Shown: piece after piece, positions 39,364 to 50,391 of the stretch
Layout of the letters: every line of letters begins with the position of its first letter
How positions within the stretch are numbered: the first letter of the stretch is position 1
Source: Microtetraspora sp. NBRC 13810
Lineage (GTDB): Bacteria > Actinomycetota > Actinomycetes > Streptosporangiales > Streptosporangiaceae
Assembly (NCBI RefSeq): GCF_030268685.1
Contig: NZ_BSRQ01000015.1
Location: 1 to 64,000, forward strand
DNA length: 64,000 nucleotides
Direction: 5' to 3'
Position numbers and translations under genes: made by a program
Notes under the pieces: model-generated
Told to the model about the DNA's origin: nothing
Seen by the model: the letters and a program-made list of their open reading frames with translations, nothing else
Databases searched by the model: none

Positions 39364-39447
39364 AGCGGTGCAACGGAGAGAAAAGCTTGTATCTCATAAA
39401 CCGGACGGGATGTGACAGACGCCGGGGCGACGGGTAACCTCTTGACC

Positions 39448-39531
39448 GTGAATCCAACGACAGAGTTGCTGACGAAGCGGCGGGCGGTCGATTTCTGCCG
39501 CGTCGCCACCGCGCTCTGTCGTTTTTCCTGA
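39448..39531 (+). CDS. Cysteine-responsive leader peptide of the DUF4395-cysA-sseC operon
   Basis: A 27-residue frame starts at a GTG (39448) and reads ELLTKRRAVDFCRVATALC with cysteines at positions 17 and 24 near its end. It lies 57 bases upstream of the DUF4395 gene. In mycobacteria a cysteine-rich upstream ORF before the same gene set (DUF4395, CysA2, SseC) controls the operon by translational coupling that responds to cysteine. The LTKRRAVDxCRVA core is shared with many actinobacterial leader peptides. Confidence 0.8.
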   Translation: MNPTTELLTKRRAVDFCRVATALCRFS

Positions 39532-39588
39532 GGGCGATTTCGTGCGGCTGCTCGCCGCCCCGTCGACACCCTTTCAGGAGATCCCGCG

Positions 39589-39990
39589 ATGCAGGTCGAT
39601 CCCCGAGTTCCGCGCTTTTCCGCGATGATCACGACGGCGATCCTGGCAGTCGTCCTGGTGACCGGCAGTGGCTGGTTGCTGGCTGTGCAGGCCGTCCTGT
39701 TCGCCCTGGGAGCCGCGGGAGTCTCGCCTTACCGGCCGCTCTTCCGGCTGCTCGTCAAGAGCCCGCCGGCCGAGCTGGAGGACGCCGCCCCGCCGCGCTT
39801 CGCGCAGGGGGTCGGGCTCGTGTTCGCCATCGTGGGACTGGTCGGGTTTATCGCGCAGATCGTGCCGCTCGCGCTCGCCGCGACGGCCGCCGCTCTACTA
39901 GCCGCCTTTCTCAACGCGGCCTTCGGCTTCTGCCTGGGCTGCGAGATGTACCTGATCGTTCGCCGTCTCCTGCCCGCCGCATTCCGATAA
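39589..39990 (+). CDS. DUF4395 membrane protein of the sulfurtransferase operon
   Basis: The 133-residue protein opens with VDPRVPRFSAMITTAILAVVLVTGSGWLLAVQAVLFALGA, has four predicted membrane helices and a closing FGFCLGCEMYLIVRR. The conserved C-x2-C in that last segment is typical of DUF4395. It is always found next to thiosulfate sulfurtransferase and SseC genes in actinobacteria and may take part in sulfur transfer at the membrane, though this is not proven. Confidence 0.9.
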   Translation: MQVDPRVPRFSAMITTAILAVVLVTGSGWLLAVQAVLFALGAAGVSPYRPLFRLLVKSPPAELEDAAPPRFAQGVGLVFAIVGLVGFIAQIVPLALAATAAALLAAFLNAAFGFCLGCEMYLIVRRLLPAAFR

Positions 39991-40004
39991 ACCGGAGGAT
40001 TCCA

Positions 40005-40844
40005 ATGAGCCGTTCCGCCGCACTGGTGGACGCTGAGTGGGTCGAGAACAACCTCGACACCCCTGGTGTCGTCATCGTCGAGGTCGACGAGGACACCAGC
40101 GCCTATGACAAGGGCCACATCCGTGGCGCCGTGAAGATCGACTGGAGGAGCGACCTCCAGGACCCGGTTCGTCGTGACTTCGTGGACAAGGCCGGCTTCG
40201 AGGCCCTGCTCTCCGACCGCGGCATCGGCAACGACGACACCGTGGTGCTCTACGGCGGCAACAACAACTGGTTCGCCGCCTACGCCTACTGGTACTTCAA
40301 GCTCTACGGCCACCAGGACGTCAAGCTGCTCGACGGTGGCCGCAAGAAGTGGGAGCTCGACTCCCGCGAGCTGGTCACCGAGACCGCGCAGCGCGCCAAG
40401 ACCAGCTACACCGCCACGGAGCAGGACTCCAAGATCCGCGCGCTCCGCGACGACGTGCTCGCCGCGATCGGCAAGCTCAACCTGGTCGACGTCCGCTCGC
40501 CCGACGAGTTCACCGGCAAGCTGCTCGCCCCCGCCCACCTCCCGCAGGAGCAGGCGCAGCGCGGCGGCCACGTGCCCACCGCCCGGAACATCCCCTGGTC
40601 CAAGGCCGCCAACGACGACGGCACCTTCAAGTCCGACGACGAGCTGAAGCAGCTCTACACCGAGGCCGGCGTCGACTTCGGCAAGGACACCATCGCCTAC
40701 TGCCGCATCGGTGAGCGCTCGGCGCACACCTGGTTCGTCCTGCACGAGATCCTGGAGCAGGACAACGTCAAGAACTACGACGGTTCGTGGACCGAGTACG
40801 GCTCGCTCGTGGGCGTGCCGATCGAGTTGGGGGAGGCCCGCTGA
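40005..40844 (+). CDS. cysA: Thiosulfate sulfurtransferase (rhodanese)
   Basis: The 279-residue protein is a two-domain rhodanese. The inactive N-terminal domain contains LVDAEWVENNLDTPGVVIVEVDED and GGNNNWFAAYAYWYF. The C-terminal domain has the catalytic loop YCRIGERSAHTW with Cys at about residue 233. The family (CysA/SseA type) moves sulfane sulfur to cyanide or thiol acceptors. It is preceded by AACCGGAGGATTCCA, and its stop overlaps the start of sseC. Confidence 0.93.
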   Translation: MSRSAALVDAEWVENNLDTPGVVIVEVDEDTSAYDKGHIRGAVKIDWRSDLQDPVRRDFVDKAGFEALLSDRGIGNDDTVVLYGGNNNWFAAYAYWYFKLYGHQDVKLLDGGRKKWELDSRELVTETAQRAKTSYTATEQDSKIRALRDDVLAAIGKLNLVDVRSPDEFTGKLLAPAHLPQEQAQRGGHVPTARNIPWSKAANDDGTFKSDDELKQLYTEAGVDFGKDTIAYCRIGERSAHTWFVLHEILEQDNVKNYDGSWTEYGSLVGVPIELGEAR

Positions 40845-41149
40845 TGAGCAGCACCACACAGGGTTGCGCCGCACCGGAGCAGACGGTCGCGCTGCCGGCC
40901 GGCATCGATCTTTCCACCCAGGCCGTGATCCAGGGCGTCGTGACCGGTGCCACCACCGCCTACGCCCGCCTGCTCGACGGTTCCGGCGAGTTCACCGGTG
41001 AGGTCGTGGTGTCCGACGAGGGCATCTTCCGCTTCTTCGCCGCGCCCGGCGACTGGACCGTCCGCATCATCGCCGGCGGCGGCGTCACCAAGGACATCGC
41101 CGTCGAGGCCAGGCTGGGTGAGGTCTCCCAGCTCCAGGTCACCGTCTGA
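40844..41149 (+). CDS. sseC: SseC, DUF1416 protein of the sulfurtransferase operon
   Basis: The 101-residue protein begins at the ATG overlapping the cysA stop. It contains a cysteine near the N-terminus (TQGCAAPEQTV) and the beta-sandwich DUF1416 body: QGVVTGATTAYARLLDGSGEFTGEVVVSDEGIFRFFAAPGDWTVRII. In actinobacteria sseC always accompanies the sulfurtransferase gene and is part of the cysteine-controlled operon. Its exact role is unknown. Confidence 0.92.
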   Translation: MSSTTQGCAAPEQTVALPAGIDLSTQAVIQGVVTGATTAYARLLDGSGEFTGEVVVSDEGIFRFFAAPGDWTVRIIAGGGVTKDIAVEARLGEVSQLQVTV

Positions 41150-41215
41150 CCTCAGGCGGTCACGACCTCGGCACGTCCGCGACAGGGCCGGCGCATCTCG
41201 GTGCGCCGGCCCTGC

Positions 41216-41290
41216 CGCGTCTCCGGCCCGGGGCTGCGTCTCCGGCCCGGGGCTGCGTCTCCGGCCCGGGGCCGCGTCTCCGGCCCGGGG
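41216..41290 (+). repeat. Short tandem repeat, about four 19-bp units
   Basis: The unit GCGTCTCCGGCCCGGGGCT is repeated about four times, with C replacing T at the unit end in the last two. It lies between sseC and the next gene. It looks like a slippage array. I see no function. Confidence 0.75.
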
Positions 41291-41360
41291 CCGCGGGGGC
41301 GGGCGGCACGATCCGGGGAGTGGCCCGCACGGCGGGGCGCGGATCGGTACGATTCCCGCG

Positions 41361-42578
41361 ATGTCTGGAACGTCTGGCTTGCTGGCCGCTCCCCGCCCTG
41401 CCGAGCCGCAGCGCCCGGGGCGGGCCGCGCCGTCCGCGTTCTTGCTGCCACTGCACGCGTTCCGGCTGCTGGGCACCCGTGGCGTGGGCGTGGCCGGGTG
41501 GTTCTCGGCGGGCCAGGCGGCCACATCCGCCCTGCTGTACCTCGGCGTCGAGGCGCCTGCGGGCGAGCCGGGCCGGGTCGTCACGATCACCGTCCTCACC
41601 CTGGTCGTGGTCGCGCACCTGGTCGCCACGGCCGGCATGCTGCACGCGCTGCGCGGCGGCCTGGCGGAGTTCCGCGCCCGTCGTATCGGAGCCGGGCCGG
41701 ACGAGCGGCTCCTCGTCGCGGTGGACCGGGCCGCCCCCGCGTTCGCCCTCCTCTACCTGACCTGGGGACTCACCGGGGACGACGCCCGCGAACTCGCCCG
41801 GCTCGCCGCCCTGCACGGAGTGGCGGGCGGCGACGCGGCCGACTGGCCGGCCGGGCTGGACGTGCGGGTCACGCTGGGCGTCGCGGTGATCGGACTGCTG
41901 GTCAGGACGGCCTGCGGATGGTGGTATGGCAGGCGGCAGGGGCGCGTCGCGGGCTCGTTGGCCGCGCTCGGCGAGGTGTGCTTCGCCTTCTTCGGGCTTC
42001 TCGCGGTCGCCGCGGCCCTCGGCTCGGCCTGGCTGGAGCGGCGGGCCGTCGTGGCGTGGGCCGGGGACCTGGTGACGCGGTACGAGGGCGTGCTGTCCGG
42101 GCCGTTCCGCACGTGGGCGGGCGAGCTCCTGCCCTACGCGACCCAGGCGGTCCTACTCCCGCTGATGTGGCTGGTCGTGGGCGCGCTGGTCCTCGGCGCG
42201 GGCTCCCGCCGCCGCGGCGGGTCCACGGCCGACCCCGACGGCGGCCTGACGCGGGGGCCGCGCGGGCGCTGCCTCCCGGTGCTCCGCGCGCTGCGGCTCG
42301 TCGTGCGCGGCGGGGCGCCGCTGTTCGGCATGTTCTGCCTGTGCTTCGTGGCGCTCCGGGCCGGCGTCGGGTACGCGGAGCGCGGCGCCCGCCAGCTGAT
42401 CGGCCCGCAGGAGGGCCCACTGCACCTGGTGTACGACCGGCCGCTGGCGCTGCTCGGCGAGCTGCTGCTCACCGCGCTCACCGTCTGCCTGCTCGCCGCC
42501 GCCCTCGACCTCGCCGCCACCCGGGCCAGGGCGTTCGCCAGGCCCGGTGACGACGAGCCCGTCACCGCTCGAACCTGA
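41361..42578 (+). CDS. Hypothetical multi-pass membrane protein
   Basis: The 405-residue protein from the ATG at 41361 has a Pro-rich start and roughly six to eight hydrophobic helices, for example VVTITVLTLVVVAHLVATAGML, VTLGVAVIGLLVRTACGWW, VCFAFFGLLAVAAALGSAWL and ATQAVLLPLMWLVVGALVLGA. Charged loops such as GSRRRGGSTADPDGG separate them. No transporter or enzyme motif is recognised. It converges on the minus-strand operon 42562-45028, overlapping its last gene by 17 bases, and is of the type found near secretion or envelope genes in this order. Confidence 0.7.
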   Translation: MSGTSGLLAAPRPAEPQRPGRAAPSAFLLPLHAFRLLGTRGVGVAGWFSAGQAATSALLYLGVEAPAGEPGRVVTITVLTLVVVAHLVATAGMLHALRGGLAEFRARRIGAGPDERLLVAVDRAAPAFALLYLTWGLTGDDARELARLAALHGVAGGDAADWPAGLDVRVTLGVAVIGLLVRTACGWWYGRRQGRVAGSLAALGEVCFAFFGLLAVAAALGSAWLERRAVVAWAGDLVTRYEGVLSGPFRTWAGELLPYATQAVLLPLMWLVVGALVLGAGSRRRGGSTADPDGGLTRGPRGRCLPVLRALRLVVRGGAPLFGMFCLCFVALRAGVGYAERGARQLIGPQEGPLHLVYDRPLALLGELLLTALTVCLLAAALDLAATRARAFARPGDDEPVTART

Positions 42579-43680
42579 GCACGTCGGCGACCGCGCGAGA
42601 CGATTCCCCCAGGCCCTCCAGGCCCCTTGGGCCCCCCGGGCTTCCCATTCCCGCGTGCATGACGGCGGTGCGCGGCGCGCCGGGGGCGAGATGGAGTTCG
42701 ACCTCGTCCGCGACCGCCGCCGGCACCAGGCTGACCAGCTCGTACCGGTAGCCGACGCCCACCGCGCCCGCCGTACCGTCCGCCGGGGCGTCGTCGCCGA
42801 CGACCTCGGCCGTCCACGCCCGGCCCCGGTCGTCGCGCATCTCGAACACGGGCGCCTCGTGCGGCACCGCGCCCTCAGCGTCCACCGCCGTCCTGGTCAC
42901 CGTGCTCTTCAACCAGGTACGGCCGGGCCCGGCGGGCGGCAGGCCGGGCACGTCGTCCGCCGGGTCCACCTCCGCCCGCCAGGAGACGTGCTCGAAGGTG
43001 AATGCCTGCCCGGCGGGCACCGGGTGCAGCCGGTCGGGCGTCTCGTAGTCCCGGTAGAGGAGATAGCCGTCCACGGCCGGCGTCCCGAAGGCCACGGCCG
43101 CGAGCACCGTCGCCAGCATGATCCGCAGCCGGCTCCCGCCCTTGCGGGCCGGCGGCGGAACGGCCTCGGCCGCCGCCCTCTCCTCCGCGGCGCGGACCCG
43201 ATCCCGCAGGGGCACCCGGCGCGGCAGCGGCGGCCCGCTCCTCCGCGCGCCCCCCTCCGCGCGTCCACCGGGTGGGACGGCGCGCTCACCGGCCGGGAAC
43301 GTCGCCGGGCCGCCGGATGCGGGGGCCTGCTCGCGGAGGGACACCGCCTCGGCGCGGCCGCCGGGCGTGGGCTGCTCGCCCGCCGGGAGCGCGGTCGCGT
43401 CGGGTTCGGCCGGGTTGGGGGTGGCGGTGCGGGGAGGGGGTGGGGTGTCGTCGGTGATGGCGGGGAAGGGCTGGGTGGAGCTTTCCTCGGCGTCGGCCGG
43501 GGGCGGGGGGAGCGGCCAGACGAGTTCGTCCGGCCAGATGCGCCTCGGACCTCGCGGCCGGGGACGGAGGGGTGGCAGCGGGCGCCTCGCCTGCCAGACG
43601 CCCATGTGCGGGGGTCTTCTCGGCACACGGGGGGCGAACCAGTCGCGGTCTTGGGGTTCGGCGGGGCCTTGCTGGTCCAT
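42562..43680 (-). CDS. Anchored protein with Pro/Arg-rich cytoplasmic region
   Basis: The 372-residue protein has a Pro-rich, charged N-terminal half, a membrane helix at about residues 190-210 (IMLATVLAAVAFGTPAVDGYLL) and an outside domain with beta-type segments (AFTFEHVSWRAEVDP, WLKSTVTRTAVDAEGAVPHE, YRYELVSLVPAAVADEVELHLAPG). It follows 43686-44399 by 5 bases and has the same outside-domain style as the two upstream genes, so the three form one operon. Family and role are not recognised. Confidence 0.7.
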   Translation of the reverse strand: MDQQGPAEPQDRDWFAPRVPRRPPHMGVWQARRPLPPLRPRPRGPRRIWPDELVWPLPPPPADAEESSTQPFPAITDDTPPPPRTATPNPAEPDATALPAGEQPTPGGRAEAVSLREQAPASGGPATFPAGERAVPPGGRAEGGARRSGPPLPRRVPLRDRVRAAEERAAAEAVPPPARKGGSRLRIMLATVLAAVAFGTPAVDGYLLYRDYETPDRLHPVPAGQAFTFEHVSWRAEVDPADDVPGLPPAGPGRTWLKSTVTRTAVDAEGAVPHEAPVFEMRDDRGRAWTAEVVGDDAPADGTAGAVGVGYRYELVSLVPAAVADEVELHLAPGAPRTAVMHAGMGSPGGPRGLEGLGESSRAVADVLRFER

Positions 43681-43685
43681 ACGCG

Positions 43686-44399
43686 TCAGCTTTCACCCAG
43701 GCGATATGTTTCTCCGGCCTCGGCGGCGAGATCGTCGGCCGCCCTCCGCCCGAGGTTCAGATCGATCCCGGCACGCGGTGTGCTGTCGTCGTCCGGGATC
43801 CCGATGATGACCTTCGATCCGGTCAGGGCGGCCCGGGGTACCTCGAAGACGAGGACGCCCTCGGTCCACCAGCCCGGCTGGACGTAGGCGCGGCGCAGGG
43901 TGAGAAGGTCGCTCACCTTGTCCGTCTGGTCATACTGCGAGCCGTTCCCGGCCCGGAGCAGGCCCTCCAGGCGTACCGGCCGCTTCGGCACGGTCGCCGC
44001 CGCCCGGACGACGAGGAAGAGGTGGTCGGTGCCGATCCGCCGTTCGCCGCCCCCGGCGTCGCGCACGGTGAGCGAGCGCGCGGCGGTCACCGAGCCGACC
44101 CGGACGGAGAAGCCGCCCGCGGACACCTCGCCGCCGACGCCGCCGGTGAAGGTGGGCACGCCGTCGCCCGGCCGCCCGGCGGGCGCGACGTACTGCGCCG
44201 CCACCGCCGCGGCGGCGAGTACGAGGCCCAGCACCGCCCCGCCCACCCGGGCCGGAAGACCGGGCCTACGCGGAACCTCCGCGACACCGGGAGCGACACC
44301 GGGAGCGACACTAGGAGCGATGCCGGGGGCGGTGCCGCGGGTGTTCGGTGAGGGGGTGACGGGTGTGTCGTCGTCCGGTGGTCCGGAGGCGCGGGTCAT
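43686..44399 (-). CDS. Anchored protein with extracytoplasmic beta domain
   Basis: The 237-residue protein has a short N-terminal region with a degenerate Thr/Ala/Pro repeat (APGIAPSVAPGVAPGVAEVP), one membrane helix (VGGAVLGLVLAAAAVAAQYV, about residues 50-70), and an outside domain with GFSVRVGSVTAARSL, TDHLFLVVRAAATVPK and GWWTEGVLVFEVPRAALTG. The last parts resemble DUF4352-like beta sandwiches. Its ATG overlaps the stop of the upstream gene. Confidence 0.7.
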   Translation of the reverse strand: MTRASGPPDDDTPVTPSPNTRGTAPGIAPSVAPGVAPGVAEVPRRPGLPARVGGAVLGLVLAAAAVAAQYVAPAGRPGDGVPTFTGGVGGEVSAGGFSVRVGSVTAARSLTVRDAGGGERRIGTDHLFLVVRAAATVPKRPVRLEGLLRAGNGSQYDQTDKVSDLLTLRRAYVQPGWWTEGVLVFEVPRAALTGSKVIIGIPDDDSTPRAGIDLNLGRRAADDLAAEAGETYRLGES

Positions 44400-45028
44400 G
44401 CCGCCTCCCGGCGGACCGGAAGGGTCACCTCGGCCAGTGTCTCCGGTGTGCGGCCGGGCCGCGCGGCCGGTCGCCAGCCGTGCCCGGCGGCGTACTCGTG
44501 CCCGCCCATCGCGAGGACGAGCCTGGCCGGCGGTTCGGCGGCGAGTTCGTAGCGGAGGACGACCCTGCCGGTGATCCCCGGGTGGAGTTGCGCGCTCTCG
44601 GCGCCGTCGCCGAGCACCAGGCCCTGCGGGGCGTACGTGACCGCGAGCGGCGGGGTGATCCGGAGCACCGACGCGGCGAACGTGGCCCCGGCGGCGGACG
44701 GCTTGGCAGGGCGGGCCGGACCGGGGCCGGGCGGGCTGCCGACCCGCTGGGTGCGGGCGCCGAGGTTGGTGACCTCGAAGTCGATCTCCAGGATGCGTTC
44801 CGGTACGGCGGGGCGGCCGTGCGGCGGGGTGACGACGAGCCTGGCACCCAGGATCCTGGTACGGAACTGTCCCTGTTCCAGGATCGACCCCTCACCGAGC
44901 CGTCCGGGCCGGTACGGCGTCTCGTCGAACCCGCCGAGCGCCACCGTGGTCCCCACTCCCGCGGCGAGGAGGACGGCGAACACCGGAACCATGACCGGCC
45001 GTTTCCTTCCGCCGGGGGGAGACGTCAT
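44396..45028 (-). CDS. Anchored protein with extracytoplasmic beta domain
   Basis: The 210-residue protein starts MTSPPGGRKRPVMVPVFAVLLAAGVGTTVALGG, a short N-terminus with a membrane helix. The remainder is an outside domain (FRTRILGARLVVTPPHG, ERILEIDFEVTNLGARTQRVGS, GITGRVVLRYELAAEPP). The pattern of FEVTNLG and a late VVLRYEL strand is the DUF4352 style seen in the other two products. It is first in the three-gene operon. A role in the envelope is inferred only from topology. Confidence 0.7.
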   Translation of the reverse strand: MTSPPGGRKRPVMVPVFAVLLAAGVGTTVALGGFDETPYRPGRLGEGSILEQGQFRTRILGARLVVTPPHGRPAVPERILEIDFEVTNLGARTQRVGSPPGPGPARPAKPSAAGATFAASVLRITPPLAVTYAPQGLVLGDGAESAQLHPGITGRVVLRYELAAEPPARLVLAMGGHEYAAGHGWRPAARPGRTPETLAEVTLPVRREAA

Positions 45029-45204
45029 AGGAATGGATGCTAATGGGTGAGGCTGTCCCAGTTCATCGGTGCCTCACATGCCTCTTTAGTCACATCGGGC
45101 ACAAAGGCACCGTACGTTACCATGATCGCCGGGAATTCCATCCCTTTGGAGGGAACCCTGCCCCAAAGGGATGGGCTGCTTTATACGCTGTCCCGGAGGC
45201 GACG

Positions 45205-47172
45205 ATGGCGGCCGGAGGTCCCGTGGCGGACGTGCATCCCGAGCATGCGCAGCTCCAGGCGGACCGGATCTACCTGGGCTGGCAATACGTCCTGCTGCAC
45301 CGCGACCCGGGGCCGCCGCCCAAGCGGCCCTCACCCGGCGAGGCCCCCGAGCCAGAGGCCCTCGACGCCGAGTGGGTCCGCAGGGAGCGGATGCGGGAAG
45401 ACCTGCTCAACCGGCCGGTGAAGATCTTCCGGACGTTCATGGCGCTCCTCGCGCTGCTGATCTTCGGCCTGGGCGTGACCGAGCTGATGAGCTGGTCCTT
45501 CGCGGCGATCGGGCTGGTGGCCGCCGGCGGTGTGGCGGTGATCTGCACCTACGCCATCCACCAGGGGCACAAGGCGGTCCGGCACCGGGCGCGCGAGCAG
45601 CAGGCCAGGCACGACCGGGCGCGGGCCGAGCGCGACAAGGAGCTGTTCCGCGCGCAGGAGGAACACGCCCGGCGCTACCGCGAGTGGCAGGAGAGGAAGG
45701 ACCGCTTCGACCGGCAGGTCTCCTGGTACGCGGTGGCGGTGCCGGACGAGATCGACCGGATCGACGTCGCCGGCGGCACGCTGCCCGGCTGGTCGGCGCT
45801 GGTCACGCTGATCGGCGCGACCAGGCTCTACAGCGGCGGCCACCTGACCGTGCTCGACCTGTCCGAGGGCGCGATCGCCAAGGACCTCATCGAACTGGCC
45901 ACCCGCGGCGGCGACGACCCGCTGGTGTGGGTGCTGCCGGTGGACCTGCCCCGGCTCGACCTCGGCGCGACGCTCAGCGCCGAGGCGTTCGCCGACGTGC
46001 TCGCGCACGTGGTCAGCGTCAGCGAGGAGCACCGCACCAGCAGGGACCTCTCCTTCGACAACGCGATCCTGGAACGGGTCCTGGAGGTCCTCGGCGAGAA
46101 CGCGACGATCAACCAGGTGACCGCCGCGCTGCGGGCGCTGGCCCAGGTGGGCGACCCGCGCGACGACCTGCGCTACGGGCTGATCACCGCGGACCAGCTG
46201 GAGCGGATCGGCACGCTGTTCGGCCGCGGGGTCAGCGACCGGGTGGTCATCGAGCGGGCGTGGGCGCTGGAGTCGCAGCTCCGCAAACTGGAGACCCTGG
46301 GCAGCGAAGCCGTACGGCTGCCGCCCGCCCGGCTGCGCGTGGTGAGCATGGACCGCCAGGCCGGCGTCTTCGGCAACCGGGTGCTCGGCACCTACGTCGC
46401 GACCGCGCTCACCCACATCCTGCGCCAGTCGCCCGCCTCCGAGCGGCCCTGGTACCACACGATCATCGTCGCCGGCGCGGAGAAGCTCAGGGGCGACGTG
46501 CTCGACCGGCTGATGGACGCCTGCGAGACCTCCAGGACCGGCCTGGTGCTGACCTACCGCAGCCTCACCCCGACCGTGCGGGAGCGGCTCGGCCGGGGGC
46601 ACGCCGCGGTGGCGTTCATGCGCCTGGGCAACGCCGAGGACGCCAGGGTGGCGAGCGAGCACGTGGGCACCGAGCACCGGCTGGAGCTCGCCCAGCTCAC
46701 CGAGACGATCAGCGCGGCGGTGGACGGCATCGACGGCGCCTACATCTCCACGGTGGGCAACACCGACGACGCCGAGGAGACGCCGGAGACGCCGCCCGCC
46801 GGGCTCAAGGAGGACATCACCGAGTCCACCGAGTGGGGTCGCGCGGCGTCCAAGGCGATGGGCGAGACCGAGCGGGTGCTCCACCGCTCCCGGGAGTTCC
46901 TGGTCGAGCCGCACCAGCTCCAGCAGCTCCCCACCACCTCGGTCATCGTCACCGACGCCACCGCGGAGGGCAGGCGGGTGCGGCTGGCCGACGCCAACCC
47001 GGCGATCCTGACCTTCCCCAAGACCACGCTGGGGGAGCTGGAGGACATCAGGGAGGCGCTGCTCCGGATCCCCGAGCAGGAGGCGGAACCGGAGATCGAG
47101 ATCGAGCCCGATCCGGTGCCGCCGAACCTGGGGCCGCCGCCCGCCCGGCTCGACTGGCGCAGGCGCCGCTGA
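45205..47172 (+). CDS. Membrane protein related to TraG/VirD4-type coupling proteins, with degenerate ATPase
   Basis: The 655-residue protein begins at the ATG at 45205, preceded by GGAGGCGACG. Two membrane helices (about residues 75-92 and 98-118) are followed by a charged coiled coil (HKAVRHRAREQQARHDRARAERDKELFRAQEEHARRYREWQ). The large C-terminal part has the fold order of TraG-like ATPases, but the P-loop position reads GGTLPGWSALVTLI, without GKT/GKS. The segments YHTIIVAGAEKLRGDVLDRLMDACETSRTGLVLTYRSL mirror the helicase-like end of that family. It precedes a HerA-type ATPase by about 100 bases. Confidence 0.65.
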   Translation: MAAGGPVADVHPEHAQLQADRIYLGWQYVLLHRDPGPPPKRPSPGEAPEPEALDAEWVRRERMREDLLNRPVKIFRTFMALLALLIFGLGVTELMSWSFAAIGLVAAGGVAVICTYAIHQGHKAVRHRAREQQARHDRARAERDKELFRAQEEHARRYREWQERKDRFDRQVSWYAVAVPDEIDRIDVAGGTLPGWSALVTLIGATRLYSGGHLTVLDLSEGAIAKDLIELATRGGDDPLVWVLPVDLPRLDLGATLSAEAFADVLAHVVSVSEEHRTSRDLSFDNAILERVLEVLGENATINQVTAALRALAQVGDPRDDLRYGLITADQLERIGTLFGRGVSDRVVIERAWALESQLRKLETLGSEAVRLPPARLRVVSMDRQAGVFGNRVLGTYVATALTHILRQSPASERPWYHTIIVAGAEKLRGDVLDRLMDACETSRTGLVLTYRSLTPTVRERLGRGHAAVAFMRLGNAEDARVASEHVGTEHRLELAQLTETISAAVDGIDGAYISTVGNTDDAEETPETPPAGLKEDITESTEWGRAASKAMGETERVLHRSREFLVEPHQLQQLPTTSVIVTDATAEGRRVRLADANPAILTFPKTTLGELEDIREALLRIPEQEAEPEIEIEPDPVPPNLGPPPARLDWRRRR

Positions 47173-47275
47173 CGATCCGGTCATGAACGTTGCAATGAAT
47201 GGTCAATGCGGCTGTGGGCGCTTGCTCGGCTGCCCAGCGTAGGAGTAGGCCCCTTTGCCAGAACGCGGGAGTCAA

Positions 47276-50332
<3,057 letters not shown>

Positions 50333-50391
50333 CCGGCGATCTTCCTGCCATGGGCGGTATGCGAGGTGTTCCGCCGTTAGGATCTGGTGAC

